Below, piece after piece: positions 20,297 through 31,524 of a DNA stretch of 64,000 nucleotides. Where the stretch lies: contig JAMXDE010000008.1 in assembly GCA_026770025.1 (NCBI GenBank), positions 1,612,001 to 1,676,000 on the forward strand. The letters are read 5' to 3'. Both the position numbers and the translations under genes were made by a program. The stretch comes from Craspedostauros australis (lineage: Eukaryota; Bacillariophyta; Bacillariophyceae; Mastogloiales; Achnanthaceae). The notes beneath the pieces are model-generated. The model was not told the DNA's origin and made no database searches. It saw nothing but the letters and a program-made list of their open reading frames with translations. Each line of letters starts with the position of its first letter. Within the stretch, counting starts at the first letter, position 1.

Positions 20297-21571
20297 TTAC
20301 GTTGTATCCGACACCACGGACGAAGTTCCTCCCCACGTATCGATGTAGATCACCGAGAGGCGGGGATCGAATTCTGCATCGAAATCGGTATCGAAATCGG
20401 CATCAAAATCACGATTTTCTGAAATCGAGGCTTCGTTGTACGAGAATTGGTGCACCGAGGAGACATGCGTGGATGCCTCCGTCATACCATCGTGGTACGG
20501 CAAGACGGACCCATCGTCATCCTCGCTGAGGGAGTCGGATTCATCGTCCGATTCAAGATCAAGCCCTGAAGATGCTGCCGACAATGCACCGAACCAGTCG
20601 TAGTTAGCCATATCCTCCATGATGGAATTGAGGGCTTCGTTCTGGGTTGATCCATCCGCTTGGCTTTCGAGGATTTCGAGGGTTTCGTGGACTGTGTCGT
20701 TGGCCCAGTTCACATCGTCCCCATAGTCCATGAGGCGATCGTTGTAGCGAGTTGTGAGGTTGGAACCGATGGGCGATGCATGATTATCGCCGTCATTATT
20801 GGTGGGATGGACGTCCGGTAAGTTAGAATCGTGGCCGAGTCGGGACGTGTCAACTTGATGGCTTTGATGGCACCGCCAAACAGCCTTGAACGGGTATGTC
20901 ACGGCACGGATGGGCCATTTGATGAAGATTCGTTTGATGTTGTGCCGTCGGTTCTGCGTGCTCGATGGGTTGTGGACGATTGGGGCTCGTCGCGTGACAG
21001 GTGCGGCGGCAGAGGTGCCTGACGTTGCGGGACGATGGTGCCGTCCATCGCGACCAGTATGATGCTGATGCCGATCATCATCATCATCATCATCACCATC
21101 GCCGGCGCCGCTGGATAGGAACGCAGCATTGGCTGTGAGGCTGGATAGGTCGGTGATGGGCGCGGACTCTTCGACATCGGCGAGGTACGTGCGCGCATGA
21201 TCATCGTGCGTTCCGGTCATGGATAGATACGTCTGAGAATGCATGTGGTTCCGAATCTGCTGAATGTCTGCGCGATGTTGGTTCTCTCGGCTGCGGCGCA
21301 ATGCGCGCCACTCATCATTCGAGAGTTGTGGCTGGAATGTTGCTGCGGATTCTTCTACTGTGATGAGTGGGGGGTCATGAGCATGACCATTGCCGTCGCT
21401 ATCACGATGCCGTCGAGGTCGATGACGATTGTGGTGACGGTCATTCGATGTACCCTGCAGCGCAGGAGGTTGGGTTTGTTGCGGATTCTCGAAAGTGTGC
21501 ACGGAGTCGCCAAAAAGGTGATCCATCCACGAATCGTCGATGGTGGATGCAGTGTCCACAACGAAGGCCAT
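20297..21571 (-). CDS. Hypothetical acidic protein, 424 aa
   Basis: The frame opens with TTG at 21580; the first ATG is 21571 (MAFVVDTASTIDDSWMD). Apart from a basic block RHNIKRIFIKWPIRAVTYPFKAVWRCHQ (about residues 215-245), the protein is Asp/Ser/His-rich and probably disordered. The C-terminus has an FDADFDTDFDAEFD repeat and ends DTWGGTSSVVSDTT. No signal peptide or membrane helix was seen and no family was recognised. Codon use stays even over 424 codons, which supports a real gene. Confidence 0.6.
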   Translation of the reverse strand: MAFVVDTASTIDDSWMDHLFGDSVHTFENPQQTQPPALQGTSNDRHHNRHRPRRHRDSDGNGHAHDPPLITVEESAATFQPQLSNDEWRALRRSRENQHRADIQQIRNHMHSQTYLSMTGTHDDHARTYLADVEESAPITDLSSLTANAAFLSSGAGDGDDDDDDDRHQHHTGRDGRHHRPATSGTSAAAPVTRRAPIVHNPSSTQNRRHNIKRIFIKWPIRAVTYPFKAVWRCHQSHQVDTSRLGHDSNLPDVHPTNNDGDNHASPIGSNLTTRYNDRLMDYGDDVNWANDTVHETLEILESQADGSTQNEALNSIMEDMANYDWFGALSAASSGLDLESDDESDSLSEDDDGSVLPYHDGMTEASTHVSSVHQFSYNEASISENRDFDADFDTDFDAEFDPRLSVIYIDTWGGTSSVVSDTT

Positions 21572-22167
21572 GATGGGCAAGGCAGGATGATGTCGATCGA
21601 TCGCAGCGCTTCAGTCGACACGGAGAGAGAGAGAGAAATGAACTCTTGTCCCTCTGGAGAGTTCCTTGTTCGGATCCACCACTTTGCGAGTTTGGATCGT
21701 TGTTGGTTCTGTGCGATGCTCGCGATCGTGTGGGACGTGGCTGGGGAATGGCAACAAGCGGCCGTGCGGCTTGGAACGGCACAGCACCTCTGTTGCCGTG
21801 CTTGTGCCTGAAGCGTGCTCGTGTTGGTGGCAGAATCGAGAGAGGAATTGATCGCACCCACACAAGACCAAACCACGACGAATCGAGTCGTGGATATCGA
21901 TAAAGAAACGCTCCGCAAGTCCGACTCCGCGCATGTCTCAGAAGCAGGACAAACTTGTGCTAGTGGGCTATTAGGAAGTATGTACGAGCAATGGTGGCGG
22001 TATAAAGGTTGCGCTCTATCTATGTGATCTTCTGGAGCTGTGACTCGTTGGCCCATCTCCTTGGCATGGTGTAACAGAATCAAGCAGAGTTTTGGTTTGA
22101 TATGGCTTGAAACGATGGTGCAACGTCCCAACTTTGCTGTGAAAGAGTCAATCGTCACTGCCCAGAT
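21572..22167. other. Intergenic
   Basis: Promoter of the 424-aa gene on one side and 3' end of the next minus-strand gene on the other. A (GA) run lies near 21620-21635. Long open frames here overlap the neighbouring gene antisense and are judged shadows. Confidence 0.4.
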
Positions 22168-23445
22168 TCAACCGACCTGTCCTCCGACGCACAGTATTCC
22201 GACGACCCAACCACCCGTCGCCAATGCCATATTGTCGGCGTACGAGTCACATTCTGTACTCTGCTCGGTTTGTTGCCTCCGAGTATGCGTTTTGCCAACG
22301 CCAACGAGCTTGCGAAAAGCGGGCGTGTGTATGACTGAGTGGGTGGACCATTGTGATGAGATGTTGTGGTCATTTCGCAATCGACACATGATGCTTTGCA
22401 TTGCAGCAATCGTTGCTGCGAACTGTGGTGACGATGGGAGGAAGCGGGCGGATCGAAATGAAGAGGATAGGGATTGGCGCAACAATACCGCGTCAGAAAA
22501 TGAGAATGGAATTGTGGCTTTCCTTATTCAACTCTTTCACGCTAATGTCACCACCACACATCAGAGCACATCAAAGCAGAGCACAGCACAACACAACGCA
22601 GAATATCGCGCAATGGCATTCGAACGTACCTTGTTCATTTCGTTCTGTGAACTTGGTTGAGGACGCGACGATGGTGTGTGCTCATCATCGCTCTCCATTG
22701 TACCCAGAAGCCCTTGCGGACAACTTGCCATCGATCGTATCGAATCGCTGCTCCGGTTGTGAAGACTGTCATTCTGCTGCGTTTCTGCATGCATTACTGC
22801 GCTGGTGAACTCTCCTTGTCGTTGTTGCCGCCGTTGCTGTTGCCGTTGTTGTGGCATGATGGCAACCAGAAATGCGGGAATGCGTTTCCACTGTTCCAGT
22901 TCGTCATCGTCATTGCTACCGTCATCACTTGCAACACCGGTACCAACACCTTGCCGCCGAGACTTCATAATACGCATAATCTCGATCATGGAATGGATCG
23001 TCGACGACGGCGCCACCAGACTCTTGAGTTGAAATGGAACGCTGTCGAACGAAAGCATTGGATACAACAACGAGGACGATTCTGCCTGCGTCGCTTCGCG
23101 CACCACATCTCGCAGCAATTCTTTGAACTGCAACCGCCGTCGTTTGAATAACAACGAAAGCGTCAGCGTCTCACCGAGCTCACGCGATCGAAGATCATCG
23201 GCCACCGATGGCAATGCGTGATACGACCGACGGCTGCCGTCCGTTGGCGTCGTATCGATGGACGAGATGGAGGGCAGCGTCGCGCCATGTGCCGATGAAG
23301 CTTCGTGGCCGGATTCGTATCGAGAAGCTGGTTTGGTTGCAGCAACCGGCTTGCGCAGCCATGGCACCACCGCAACGGGAGGGCGGGATTGGTTGGAACG
23401 AGCCCATTGCTGCAGCAGATGAGAACGGAATGGTCCTGCGCTCAT
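22168..23445 (-). CDS. Hypothetical protein, two-exon model, about 356 aa
   Basis: ATG 23445 (MSAGPFRSHLLQQWARSNQS). Exon 1 runs to 22630, followed by a GTACGT donor at 22629. A CAG acceptor allows exon 2 at 22422-22168, giving a 207-nt intron like others in the window and keeping the frame. Without splicing the frame would end at 22561. The ordered part of exon 1 is LGETLTLSLLFKRRRLQFKE and PFQLKSLVAPSSTIHSMIEI (about residues 90-160), followed by a Gln/Arg stretch. No domain recognised. The N-terminus is basic and lacks a classical signal peptide; mitochondrial targeting is possible. The exon 2 join is a hypothesis. Confidence 0.5.
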
Positions 23446-24004
23446 GTTGCGATGTGTTTTGTGCGTGTGATGTGATGTGATACTCTCGTGCTTTGGCTGG
23501 TCTCAATGCTATGTTGTCACTCGCATGTGATGTGATGTCTGTTGTCGTGGCCACGTTGATTGGGGTTGTTGCTGTTTGTTCTCCCAAGAACACTTCTTGG
23601 AGGAACACAACACGAACCAAACCACAACAGAAAGAAGAAACAAAATTCCATTTCGAATTCCAACGAAAACCTCTGTCGCGTCATCATGTACTATTTATCA
23701 TATTATCCGTACGTACAACCATCCGTCTTTAGATTACCATCACGTACATCGACTCGCAGGATTGAACAATCCGAAAACGAGAAAAAGGAAAGAAATCGCG
23801 ATCCGGATTTGTGGCACTCTGGACGATGGCGAAATGACCGTTGCGTTCGTCGAACAAACAAGTGGGCTTGTCTTCCTCATACATAGTCGTAGATTATGAG
23901 GTAGGAGGCTGCGGACATTACCAACAACAACACAATCAGAACTCTTCCAAAGCTCAAAGCAACAACAGCAGTGGCAACAATACAGGCACAGAGTAGAGAA
24001 GAAC
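23446..24004. other. Divergent promoter region
   Basis: Lies between divergent genes starting at 23445 (minus) and 24005 (plus). No other feature recognised. Confidence 0.45.
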
Positions 24005-25288
24005 ATGCGTTGCGTTGCGCCATCCACACCGTCGAGGTTCTTGACGCTCCTGCTGCTCGCGGTTGTCGTGACAACATCGCAAGCTCAGGAGGACAATGGA
24101 GAAGATTGGCAACCGAGGATCGATGAAAGGAGCAGATCGGAGCTGTTCAACGTGGTGGAATCCATCCGGGTTCAGGGACCGTCGCACTTCCCCAAGCCAA
24201 GCCGGCTGGTGGATCCCAGCGACAAGACCATCGAGGTCGTCGTGGAACCAGCCTTCGGAGAACATCGCCCGGACCAGGATGTCGTCATGGCGTACGCCGA
24301 GGGCTACGATCTGCCGTACTACATGATGTTCATGGAGACGTTGCGCGGCACTGGCTTTGATGGCGACGTCGTGCTGGCCATTGCTGATCATCCCTTTCTG
24401 GCGCCGCATGTTCTGGACTACCTCAAGACGCAGGACAATCTCATCGTCTACATCCATCCGCTGCACTGCTACGAATCGGACGGCCGCACGCCAAGCCCCA
24501 GACGCATGAAGAACGGTTCGATGGACGTCTTCCAGATGTGCCATCTCGGCAACGTCTACGGATGGAAGGACAAGAACGGCAAAGTCATCAAGAAGGCGAA
24601 GGATCCGCGCACCGGCCGCGTCGTGGCCACCCTGCGCTACGAATGGTACTGGATCTGGGCCCAGCAGTACAACGCTAACTCCTGGATCATGCTCATCGAT
24701 GCGCGCGATTCCTTCTTCCAGACGAATCCCTTCGTCGATCTGCCGCGCAACCAGAATGGACTGCTCTACTTCTTCGGGGAGAACGCCGAGGCGACGCGGC
24801 TCGGCATTTCCAAGAAGAACAAGAACTGGTTGCTGCGCAGCTACGGCGTCGAGACGATGCAGGCAATGGCCGAGCGGCCCACCATCTGCAGCGGTTCGAC
24901 CATGGGCGAGCAGGTGGCGATCGAGACCTACCTGCGTGCCATGGTCAACGAGTGGGATGAAACCGACATCAAGATGACGGGCGCCGACCAGGGCTTCCAC
25001 AACTACCTCTACTACAGCGGCAAGCTGGCCAGTTCCAGCACCATCTCCAAGCTCGTCGTGTGGGAGCAAGGCAAGGGCATCATCAACAACTTGGGAGCTC
25101 TGCGCACGAAACCGTTCGTGGAATGGGGCTTCTACAATGAGAAGACCTACGAGGTGTACAATTGGGATGGTGAATTGAGTCCGGTGGCGCATCAGTGGGA
25201 TCGTGATGCGCATTTGCACAATCGATACGTCCGCCAACTGTTCCCGGCATGGAAGAAGAAGTTTCTGTCAGAGCACAAGGATGACTGA
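24005..25288 (+). CDS. Secretory-pathway glycosyltransferase-like protein, 427 aa
   Basis: ATG 24005. The signal peptide is MRCVAPSTPSRFLTLLLLAVVVTTSQA. The mature part has VVMAYAEGYDLPYYMMFMET, the first strand-helix of a GT-A fold. The segment WIMLIDARDSFFQTNPF (about residues 228-244) carries a DxxD in the DxD position that normally binds the metal and nucleotide sugar. A late MTGADQGFHNYLYYSG segment is typical of acceptor and DQ-containing loops in eukaryotic GT-A enzymes. It most likely transfers a sugar in the ER or Golgi lumen, perhaps in cell-wall or glycoprotein synthesis. Donor and acceptor cannot be told from sequence. Codon use is strongly C/G-ending, suggesting good expression. 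Confidence 0.75.
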   Translation: MRCVAPSTPSRFLTLLLLAVVVTTSQAQEDNGEDWQPRIDERSRSELFNVVESIRVQGPSHFPKPSRLVDPSDKTIEVVVEPAFGEHRPDQDVVMAYAEGYDLPYYMMFMETLRGTGFDGDVVLAIADHPFLAPHVLDYLKTQDNLIVYIHPLHCYESDGRTPSPRRMKNGSMDVFQMCHLGNVYGWKDKNGKVIKKAKDPRTGRVVATLRYEWYWIWAQQYNANSWIMLIDARDSFFQTNPFVDLPRNQNGLLYFFGENAEATRLGISKKNKNWLLRSYGVETMQAMAERPTICSGSTMGEQVAIETYLRAMVNEWDETDIKMTGADQGFHNYLYYSGKLASSSTISKLVVWEQGKGIINNLGALRTKPFVEWGFYNEKTYEVYNWDGELSPVAHQWDRDAHLHNRYVRQLFPAWKKKFLSEHKDD

Positions 25289-25885
25289 GTACGAACAACC
25301 ACAGCATCTATCGAACTTCCGTCAGCCATCTGACGTGAGGCAAGTGCTTCCTGATTATCTTTGGGAGCTGGTGTGCACACTAATTGTTCATTATTACATT
25401 CTCTTACTCTCACACATGGCCCTCCTTTATTTTGCACTGCCATGTCGATCAGTGCATGCTATTGTTCTGGTGTGTGCTCGTTCAGGGAGCAGTTCAGTGC
25501 AGTTGTCGACATGTCTCCAGATGTTTATTCGCGAGAAGTTATCCCTCTACGTCGTAGATTGAAGAGTTGTTGTTGATGATGCGACATGGCACTCCTCGTG
25601 GATCAGCACAGAAGCCATCCGGATCTGCAGTCGCATCCGCAACCGCAACCGCAGAGCGATCCACGTGATCGCGAGCCCAATCGGTGGGCCTCCGCATAGA
25701 GATCCCCCCATCATTCAAGCTTCCTTCAATCATGGCCTCAGATTGTCGTCCTTTCATTCGTTCATTCTGTCGTTGATTCTATCGTATGGTACATACTCGT
25801 GCGCGTGTTCGTGCAGGTTGCATCCATCGATCCGAATTCCACCACTGCCGCCGTTGTCGTTCTCACGATCATCGCAACGCCCTGC
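25289..25885. other. Intergenic between convergent genes
   Basis: No gene recognised. Contains the 3' ends of the glycosyltransferase-like gene and of the convergent minus-strand gene. Confidence 0.4.
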
Positions 25886-26698
25886 TCAGTACAAGGCTGG
25901 CAACTTCACGTTGAGCGTGCGCACCGATTTGTCGTTGGACAGGTTCGTGCGTTCATGCACCAAACCTTCGATGGAGATCCATGGCTTGCCTGGCTTGACA
26001 TCGCTCTTGCGGAACAATCCGAACCAGTACACGGTGGAGATAGTGATGTGGATATTCCCCTGCGAGACGTACAGGTTCACGATGATCTCGTTGTGGTCGC
26101 CCGAGGAATCGACGGAGGAGTCCGTGCGGTTCGATTCTGGGTTCGCCACCTTTTGCCCGGAACGTGAATCGATGGGTTGCAGCAGAAGCTCTGCGCTGCC
26201 AAGGAAGGAATTGAGTTGGAAGTATGGATCGGCCGATGCTGTCGTTTGGGCGATGCGCAGGATGATGGATCGGTACAGCTCCGCGGGTTGCAGATTGCCG
26301 TTGGCATTGTCGCAGAGCTTGTCGCACAGACTTCGCAGTGTGGTCAGAGCGGTGTTGTTGCGACTCGTCCTCAGTTCCACGGCCGGACGGAATGTGGTGC
26401 CGTTCAATGTGACCATCTCGGTCTGCAATTCCGTCTCCAAATCCTCGAGCGATCCATCGTAAGCCGGTACCGGATCCAGATACACGCAAGAAAGGTACTT
26501 GACCTCCTTCATCGATCGCAAGATCATGCGTCGGTCGTTGGCTCTGGCGTAACGTGTGATGCTGGTACGCAGCTGCTGGATCTCTTGCTCGACCTTCTGT
26601 TGTTGCGACCTCGCGTCTGATTGCGAGTACGACGACGCGAGCGTCATGGACGATGTAGCCATCGTTGCGGCGTTGCTGATAGCGGCTGTTTTGGACAT
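25886..26698 (-). CDS. Conserved-looking hypothetical protein, 270 aa
   Basis: ATG 26698. A Ser/Ala-rich start is followed by a coiled coil SQQQKVEQEIQQLRTSI and an RRMILRSMKEVKYLSCVYLDP segment. The C-terminal half contains HNEIIVNLYVSQGNIHITISTVYWFGLF, a beta-rich stretch. No membrane helix or signal peptide, and no known family recognised. Even coding character over the whole length supports a real gene. Confidence 0.6.
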   Translation of the reverse strand: MSKTAAISNAATMATSSMTLASSYSQSDARSQQQKVEQEIQQLRTSITRYARANDRRMILRSMKEVKYLSCVYLDPVPAYDGSLEDLETELQTEMVTLNGTTFRPAVELRTSRNNTALTTLRSLCDKLCDNANGNLQPAELYRSIILRIAQTTASADPYFQLNSFLGSAELLLQPIDSRSGQKVANPESNRTDSSVDSSGDHNEIIVNLYVSQGNIHITISTVYWFGLFRKSDVKPGKPWISIEGLVHERTNLSNDKSVRTLNVKLPALY

Positions 26699-27329
26699 GA
26701 TTGATGCTTAGTCGATGCTGAACGGGATTGTCAAGGAGGTGACGATCAGGTGATGAATGAGTGTTGGTGATGAAATAAGAATGGAAACTGATGAATGAAG
26801 TAATGAATGATTGAATCAGGCCAAAGCGCAAATGATGTTGATGGGAAATAAGGAACCTTCGTTGTTGGGTTTCTGTTGGTTGTCTGTGATGAATGAGTGG
26901 CGTGTTGGTGGAATCGAACGTGTGTGTCGGATGTGATGCTGCGAGCGTTGCACTATCGGTGATGCGATTGCCGTTTCAGCCACTGCTCGTCGTTGTGTTT
27001 GTGTATCGGCAAACGAACGCCCGTTCAGTTGCGGGAACATTTGTGCTTTCGCCAAACCGGAGATCAATTTTTGTGTGAGCAAAAACGATCAAAACGCCGA
27101 CATGGCGGTTAAGGACGTTAAGTTTGTATTAACAAATATTCAGCTTTGTAGGTGTTGATCTGAGGTTGTATTCCCATCAAAGCTCGCGTGTTTAAGATGC
27201 AGTCTATGAGATCGGAATGTAGTCGTAGCAATGTCCGCGCAGGCACGGATGGAGCCCGACTAGGTCGAGGTGGAGGGACTTCATGCCATACGAGCTGCTC
27301 GTACCACAACCCACAATTGTGCTGCCATC
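26699..27329. other. Intergenic
   Basis: Promoter of the 270-aa gene (gatgaatga-type repeats at 26750-26820) and 3' end of the double-RING gene. Nothing else seen. Confidence 0.4.
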
Positions 27330-29427
27330 TCATCTCGCCGCACGTTCGTCCACCACGCTCATTTCCATCAAACCACTATCACACGACGAATCGTTGTCAT
27401 CGTCATCGTATTCGTAGACTCGATCATCATCGCTGTCGTCCTCCGATTTTGCATTCTCTGCATCTGTTGCGTCAGCTGCGACGTCAGCTGCTGCCTCCGG
27501 TGGTTGGCCTTGCTGGGATCCTTTCTGATGACCGATGCCTGGCGATGTCGGCGATCGCGATGATGATAGCGACAGCGACGACGAGCAGGAACGTACCGAA
27601 GCCTCCATGCCATCGTTCTCCGTGTCGGTTTGCTGCCCGTAGGACAGTGAGCCATCGTCGACGTCGTTGGCACACAGTGGGCACGTGTCATGATCGATGC
27701 TCCATTCTTGCAGACACCGTGCGTGGAACACATGATTGCAAAATGGATCACCAGACCAGCACAGCTTCCGGCTCTTGCCCCTGCTGCGGCTTGGGTTGCG
27801 GCAGACCGCACATACCTGATGCGCGGTCCCACCCATGTCACCTTCGTCACTGACGTTGCCGTCAATGTCCGATTCCGCAGCAGCCTGCAAGGAACCATGC
27901 GTGTAGATACTTTCGGAGCTTATCGTTCGATCGTCCAGTTCCTGTAATGCGCGCGATTCCGCACGTCGCAAGATGCTTTCGGCTGCCAGATCTCCCAAAT
28001 CCAAACTGATGGTGGCTTCGCTGACCAACCTTGGATCGTCGGCATCGTTATCGTTGCTGCTGCCGCTGCGAGGATGATGTTGCTCGCGATTGTAAGGATG
28101 TCGTGACTGTTGCAAGCTCGTCGCAACGCTGTTTATGCGAGAAGCGCTGGCATGCAACCGAGCGCGCCTTTCACTGTCGGCTTCACGAGTCACCCACTCA
28201 TGTTCAAGGTTTGCTTCGCTGGTGCGGCTCCAAGTATCCTCTTCAAAACATTCAAGGGGAGTTCGGCGGCGATGGTTCGATGAAAGCAGATTGATATTCG
28301 TCTGCGACGGCTGGCTTGCCGCATTGACTGCACCCTCTTCAGTCTCACCAGGATGCATAACAAAGTCATCACTGACATCAGCATCGTTGTCATCGTCATC
28401 GTCATCATCATTGACTTCATGATCCAGCGAGATGTTGAAAAGTCGAGAAAAGTATGCCCGATCCTCTTCCAAAGCATCCCGTATCTGAAACAGTGACGAC
28501 TGCTCCGCTTCGAATTCGTTCTGTGCCGACTGCGACTCGACTTCGGACTCTTCGTCATCGCTCAACGCCAAGAAGTTCTGTCTGCAGCAGGGACACTGGC
28601 TGTGATCAGACAGCCATTGGATCACGCACTGTTTATGAAAGTGATGGTTGCATCGTCGATTGTGCGACCAGCACACGACATCGTCGAGCTCGTATTCGAC
28701 GAGACAGATGGGGCAGATCATGTCATCCTCGATGTGGCAAACGATGTCATCGCCTGGTTTGTTTTCGACGACCAAAGTGATGGGCCGAGTTTGAACTGGC
28801 TGGCAAATCGGCGTCAGGGTTGATCTCTGCTGCTGCTGTTCTGGTTGCATTTGTTGTTTGCTATCTGCTTGTATCATCTTCTGCTCGCAGCGGTCACAGT
28901 CGGATAGATAGCACATTGTCGCCATCATGGAAATAAGTGTTGCGCGATTGGTGAGTGAAGATTGTTTGCTCGTCAGGACACACGATGACAGAAATGAAAT
29001 CGACAAGATGCGAGACAGAATGCATATGTGGGTGACCAGAGTACCTCCTCAGATTCCGCCGCGTGCACGCATACGGACACCGCGCGAGCAAGAGCATGTT
29101 GCGTACCTTCGTAATCAACAGATTCGACACAAACTCTTTGCGATCCTCCCTCGCCTCGTCCACCAAATTCGATCGATGGCCCAACGCAGACCGTAGCTGC
29201 GTGAAGATGATGGTCTCGAAGTTGTCGCCACCCTCCAGATCGACCACGACTTCGATGTTGACGTTTTCCTCGTCGCCAGAATCGGCGGAGGGGGTCTGTG
29301 CTGCATGGCTGCGTCGTCGGCGCAGGTGTATTTCTCGAACGGCGCAGAGGATGGTGAGGGATATGAACATCACGATCCACAGAACGATGCTGCTCGCATC
29401 GTCCCATGGGCCACAATCCGAGCACAT
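27330..29427 (-). CDS. Membrane-anchored protein with two RING-H2 domains, about 623 aa
   Basis: Two exons: 29427-29107 (donor GTACGC) and 28880-27330 (acceptor GCAG). The intron is 226 nt and in phase. An unspliced frame starting at 29006 would miss the membrane segment. Residues about 10-32 (SSIVLWIVMFISLTILCAV) form a transmembrane helix, and the exon 1 tail REFV...LLITK matches a diatom RING family. RING-H2 1 (about 162-208) is CPIC...CNHHFHKQCVIQWL..CPCC. RING-H2 2 (about 461-508) is CAVC...CNHVFHARCLQEW..CPLC. The protein should act as an E3 ubiquitin ligase at a membrane. The region between the RINGs is acidic and Ser-rich. Two separate RING-H2 domains about 250 residues apart in one chain are uncommon. 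Confidence 0.75.
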
Positions 29428-30106
29428 CGTGCGTATGGATGTGCGTATGGATGTGCGTGTGGATTGACAATCGGGTGTCGCACGCACTCGTTCTCGATGG
29501 GATACAGAGACAAAGAAAGGGAGAGGGAGAGCAGGTATGTTGGGCACCTCCTCTGTCTGCACAGGCAAGTCCGGCACTGTCTCTTTGCCTTCGAGATGCG
29601 TCTCTCTTTGTGGGTGGGTGTCGATTTTAGATCTCCCACCAGGATGATGTGTGCCGCAAGGCGCAGTATCACCAATCGAATAAAGTGCAATAACAGATAA
29701 CTGTGGCTGTACATATGTTCAGCAACAGATTGTAGTTCGGCAGAGTTGTGATGGTGGTGGTGTGGTTGTTGTTCCGTCTGCCTTGTTCTGCAAATGCGAT
29801 CTTTGGGAGAGTGACGTGATTGGTTTAATTGCCTCCTTATTCGTCTGGCCGCGTACGCGACTGGTCACTTCTCCCTCTGTTTCGCCAAAAGGACGCACAA
29901 AGTTGATGCCTTTCTTCTTTCGTTGTTTGGCTTCTCCTGTTTCTGTGTGGCGATCAACTCGCACAAGTACCACTACACACGACATGGTGGACCATGAGCA
30001 ACCACATACCACTATAATAGTGCAGGAGCATTCTATTATATGAGCGTTGTCTTCGCACGTCCCTCCCTCTATCTTCGAACCAGATCCGCAGCCGGAGACG
30101 AAGACC
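29428..30106. other. Divergent promoter region with a minisatellite
   Basis: Separates the double-RING gene from the plus-strand gene at 30107. Just upstream of 29427 three imperfect copies of gtgcgtatggat lie at about 29430-29464. No RNA gene recognised. Confidence 0.4.
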
Positions 30107-31405
30107 ATGGTTGCAAGACGAGGATGCCGCAAAGCCGTTCTGACATGGAGCGTTCTGGCCATCCTATCATTGAGCGTCATCCTTAGCAATCAGAAGTCCT
30201 TGCGCGCTGTCTCACAAGCAGGACAACCCTGGCAACCTACGGCAGGCGATCCAGCAGTCCATCGAGAACCATTGATGCCAACCCAGCCTCCTGCAACTCT
30301 GCCTACTCCCGCTACAAAGAATAAGCGTCACCACAAGGCGACCATCGTTGTGCAGCTGTCCGGTGAGATGGCGAACAATCTGCAGCACATCGCCATTGGC
30401 AAAGGATTGCAGTGGTGGTTGCAGGATGAATTCGACATTCGCAGCAACATCATCGTGCGTTCGTTCGCCATACGCAATCAGGCGGAGAAGCCCACATGGA
30501 AGTACGCGAGGACCGCGATCCAATCCTGCTTTCCGCACCTGGCGGATTGGGACTTCAAGGCGGGCAACGCGCAGGAGTACCTCTTGCGGAACCGGCAGCA
30601 GAATGCGTGGAATGAGGGCGATGTCGATGCCATGCAAGGGTTGGTCAACAGCTGGAAGGCGGATGAGATTCATCAGGGATTGCGAAAGTTCCGCGATCTG
30701 CTGCAGCACCCCACAAGGCCGACGGTGCCTGCCGATGCGATCATCGGGATACCATTCATCTACTCGCAGTCGTTGGATCCATATCCCATCATTGATCGGT
30801 ACTACACGAGATTACGCGATTTCTTCCAATTCAACGACGCGTCTTCCTACTGCTGCGAGAAGCGGCCCCAGCCAAATGAAAGCGTTCTGCATTTCCGTAA
30901 CTACCAAAGCGAGCTGGGTGCGAGCAAAGCTTTTCACATGGGATTCCCCGACATCACCCCGGATCACACCACAAAGCACATATTTCCGCATGCCACACAA
31001 ATGAAGACCATCACGATCACGATGGAAAACCCCTCGTCCTCCCGATCCTCGAACCAACCTGCCGCCGTCGCCATCACCACGCGGATCCCCAATGGCAAGG
31101 CCAGAGCCCATGTTGATGCATTGACCAATGCCGGCATCCCATCCCACCTCATTGAGAATCAGAGCGGCGTGCAAGATTTTTGCTTCCTCAAATCCACCAA
31201 GCAGGAGTTGATCGGCAACGCACGTTCAACGTACGTCCTGTGGGCTGGATTGTTGGGAGATCCCAAGTCGCTGCGTCTCTACCACATCAATTCGAAGGGT
31301 CTGCGCGCTCGGCATTCTGACCACTTCATGAACCGCTTCAGCTATAACTTCACGATCGACCAGTCCCTGCAAAGGAAGGTCCGGTTCGAATTGTATCCAG
31401 AATGA
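30107..31405 (+). CDS. Type II membrane protein, glycosyltransferase-like, 432 aa
   Basis: The open frame begins earlier with TTG, but the first ATG is 30107 (MVARRGCRKAVLTWSVLAIL). A signal anchor occupies about residues 9-27, followed by a Pro/Thr-rich stem (PTQPPATLPTPATK), the layout of Golgi enzymes. The lumenal domain begins ATIVVQLSGEMANNLQHIAIG and contains SVLHFRNYQSELGASKAFHMG near the middle. The late segment AITTRIPNGKARAHVDALTNAG fits a sugar-nucleotide-binding half. The order resembles O-fucosyltransferase-like and other GT-B folds found widely in diatoms. The family assignment is tentative and no catalytic residue can be named. Confidence 0.6.
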   Translation: MVARRGCRKAVLTWSVLAILSLSVILSNQKSLRAVSQAGQPWQPTAGDPAVHREPLMPTQPPATLPTPATKNKRHHKATIVVQLSGEMANNLQHIAIGKGLQWWLQDEFDIRSNIIVRSFAIRNQAEKPTWKYARTAIQSCFPHLADWDFKAGNAQEYLLRNRQQNAWNEGDVDAMQGLVNSWKADEIHQGLRKFRDLLQHPTRPTVPADAIIGIPFIYSQSLDPYPIIDRYYTRLRDFFQFNDASSYCCEKRPQPNESVLHFRNYQSELGASKAFHMGFPDITPDHTTKHIFPHATQMKTITITMENPSSSRSSNQPAAVAITTRIPNGKARAHVDALTNAGIPSHLIENQSGVQDFCFLKSTKQELIGNARSTYVLWAGLLGDPKSLRLYHINSKGLRARHSDHFMNRFSYNFTIDQSLQRKVRFELYPE

Positions 31406-31524
31406 ACACATGCGTCCATGCTTCTCTTTTGAGGTGGACCCAACGTCGAAGATCAACGTCATGCGACGTAATTCCGTGCAGCCTCATGTCGTCATGCTCT
31501 ACTAGTACATGCCGCAAGAAACGA

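Noticed and set aside
22561-22629. Unspliced C-terminus RYSALCCAVLCFDVL of the hypothetical gene starting at 23445
   Set aside because: A good GTACGT donor precedes it and the Cys-rich tail is a translation of tgtgctgtgct-type repeats, so splicing to 22422 was preferred, at modest confidence.
23954-25237. A 427-codon open frame antisense to the glycosyltransferase-like gene
   Set aside because: Produced by the strongly GC-ending codons of the plus-strand gene. The plus strand has a signal peptide and DxD-type motif, the antisense frame has none.
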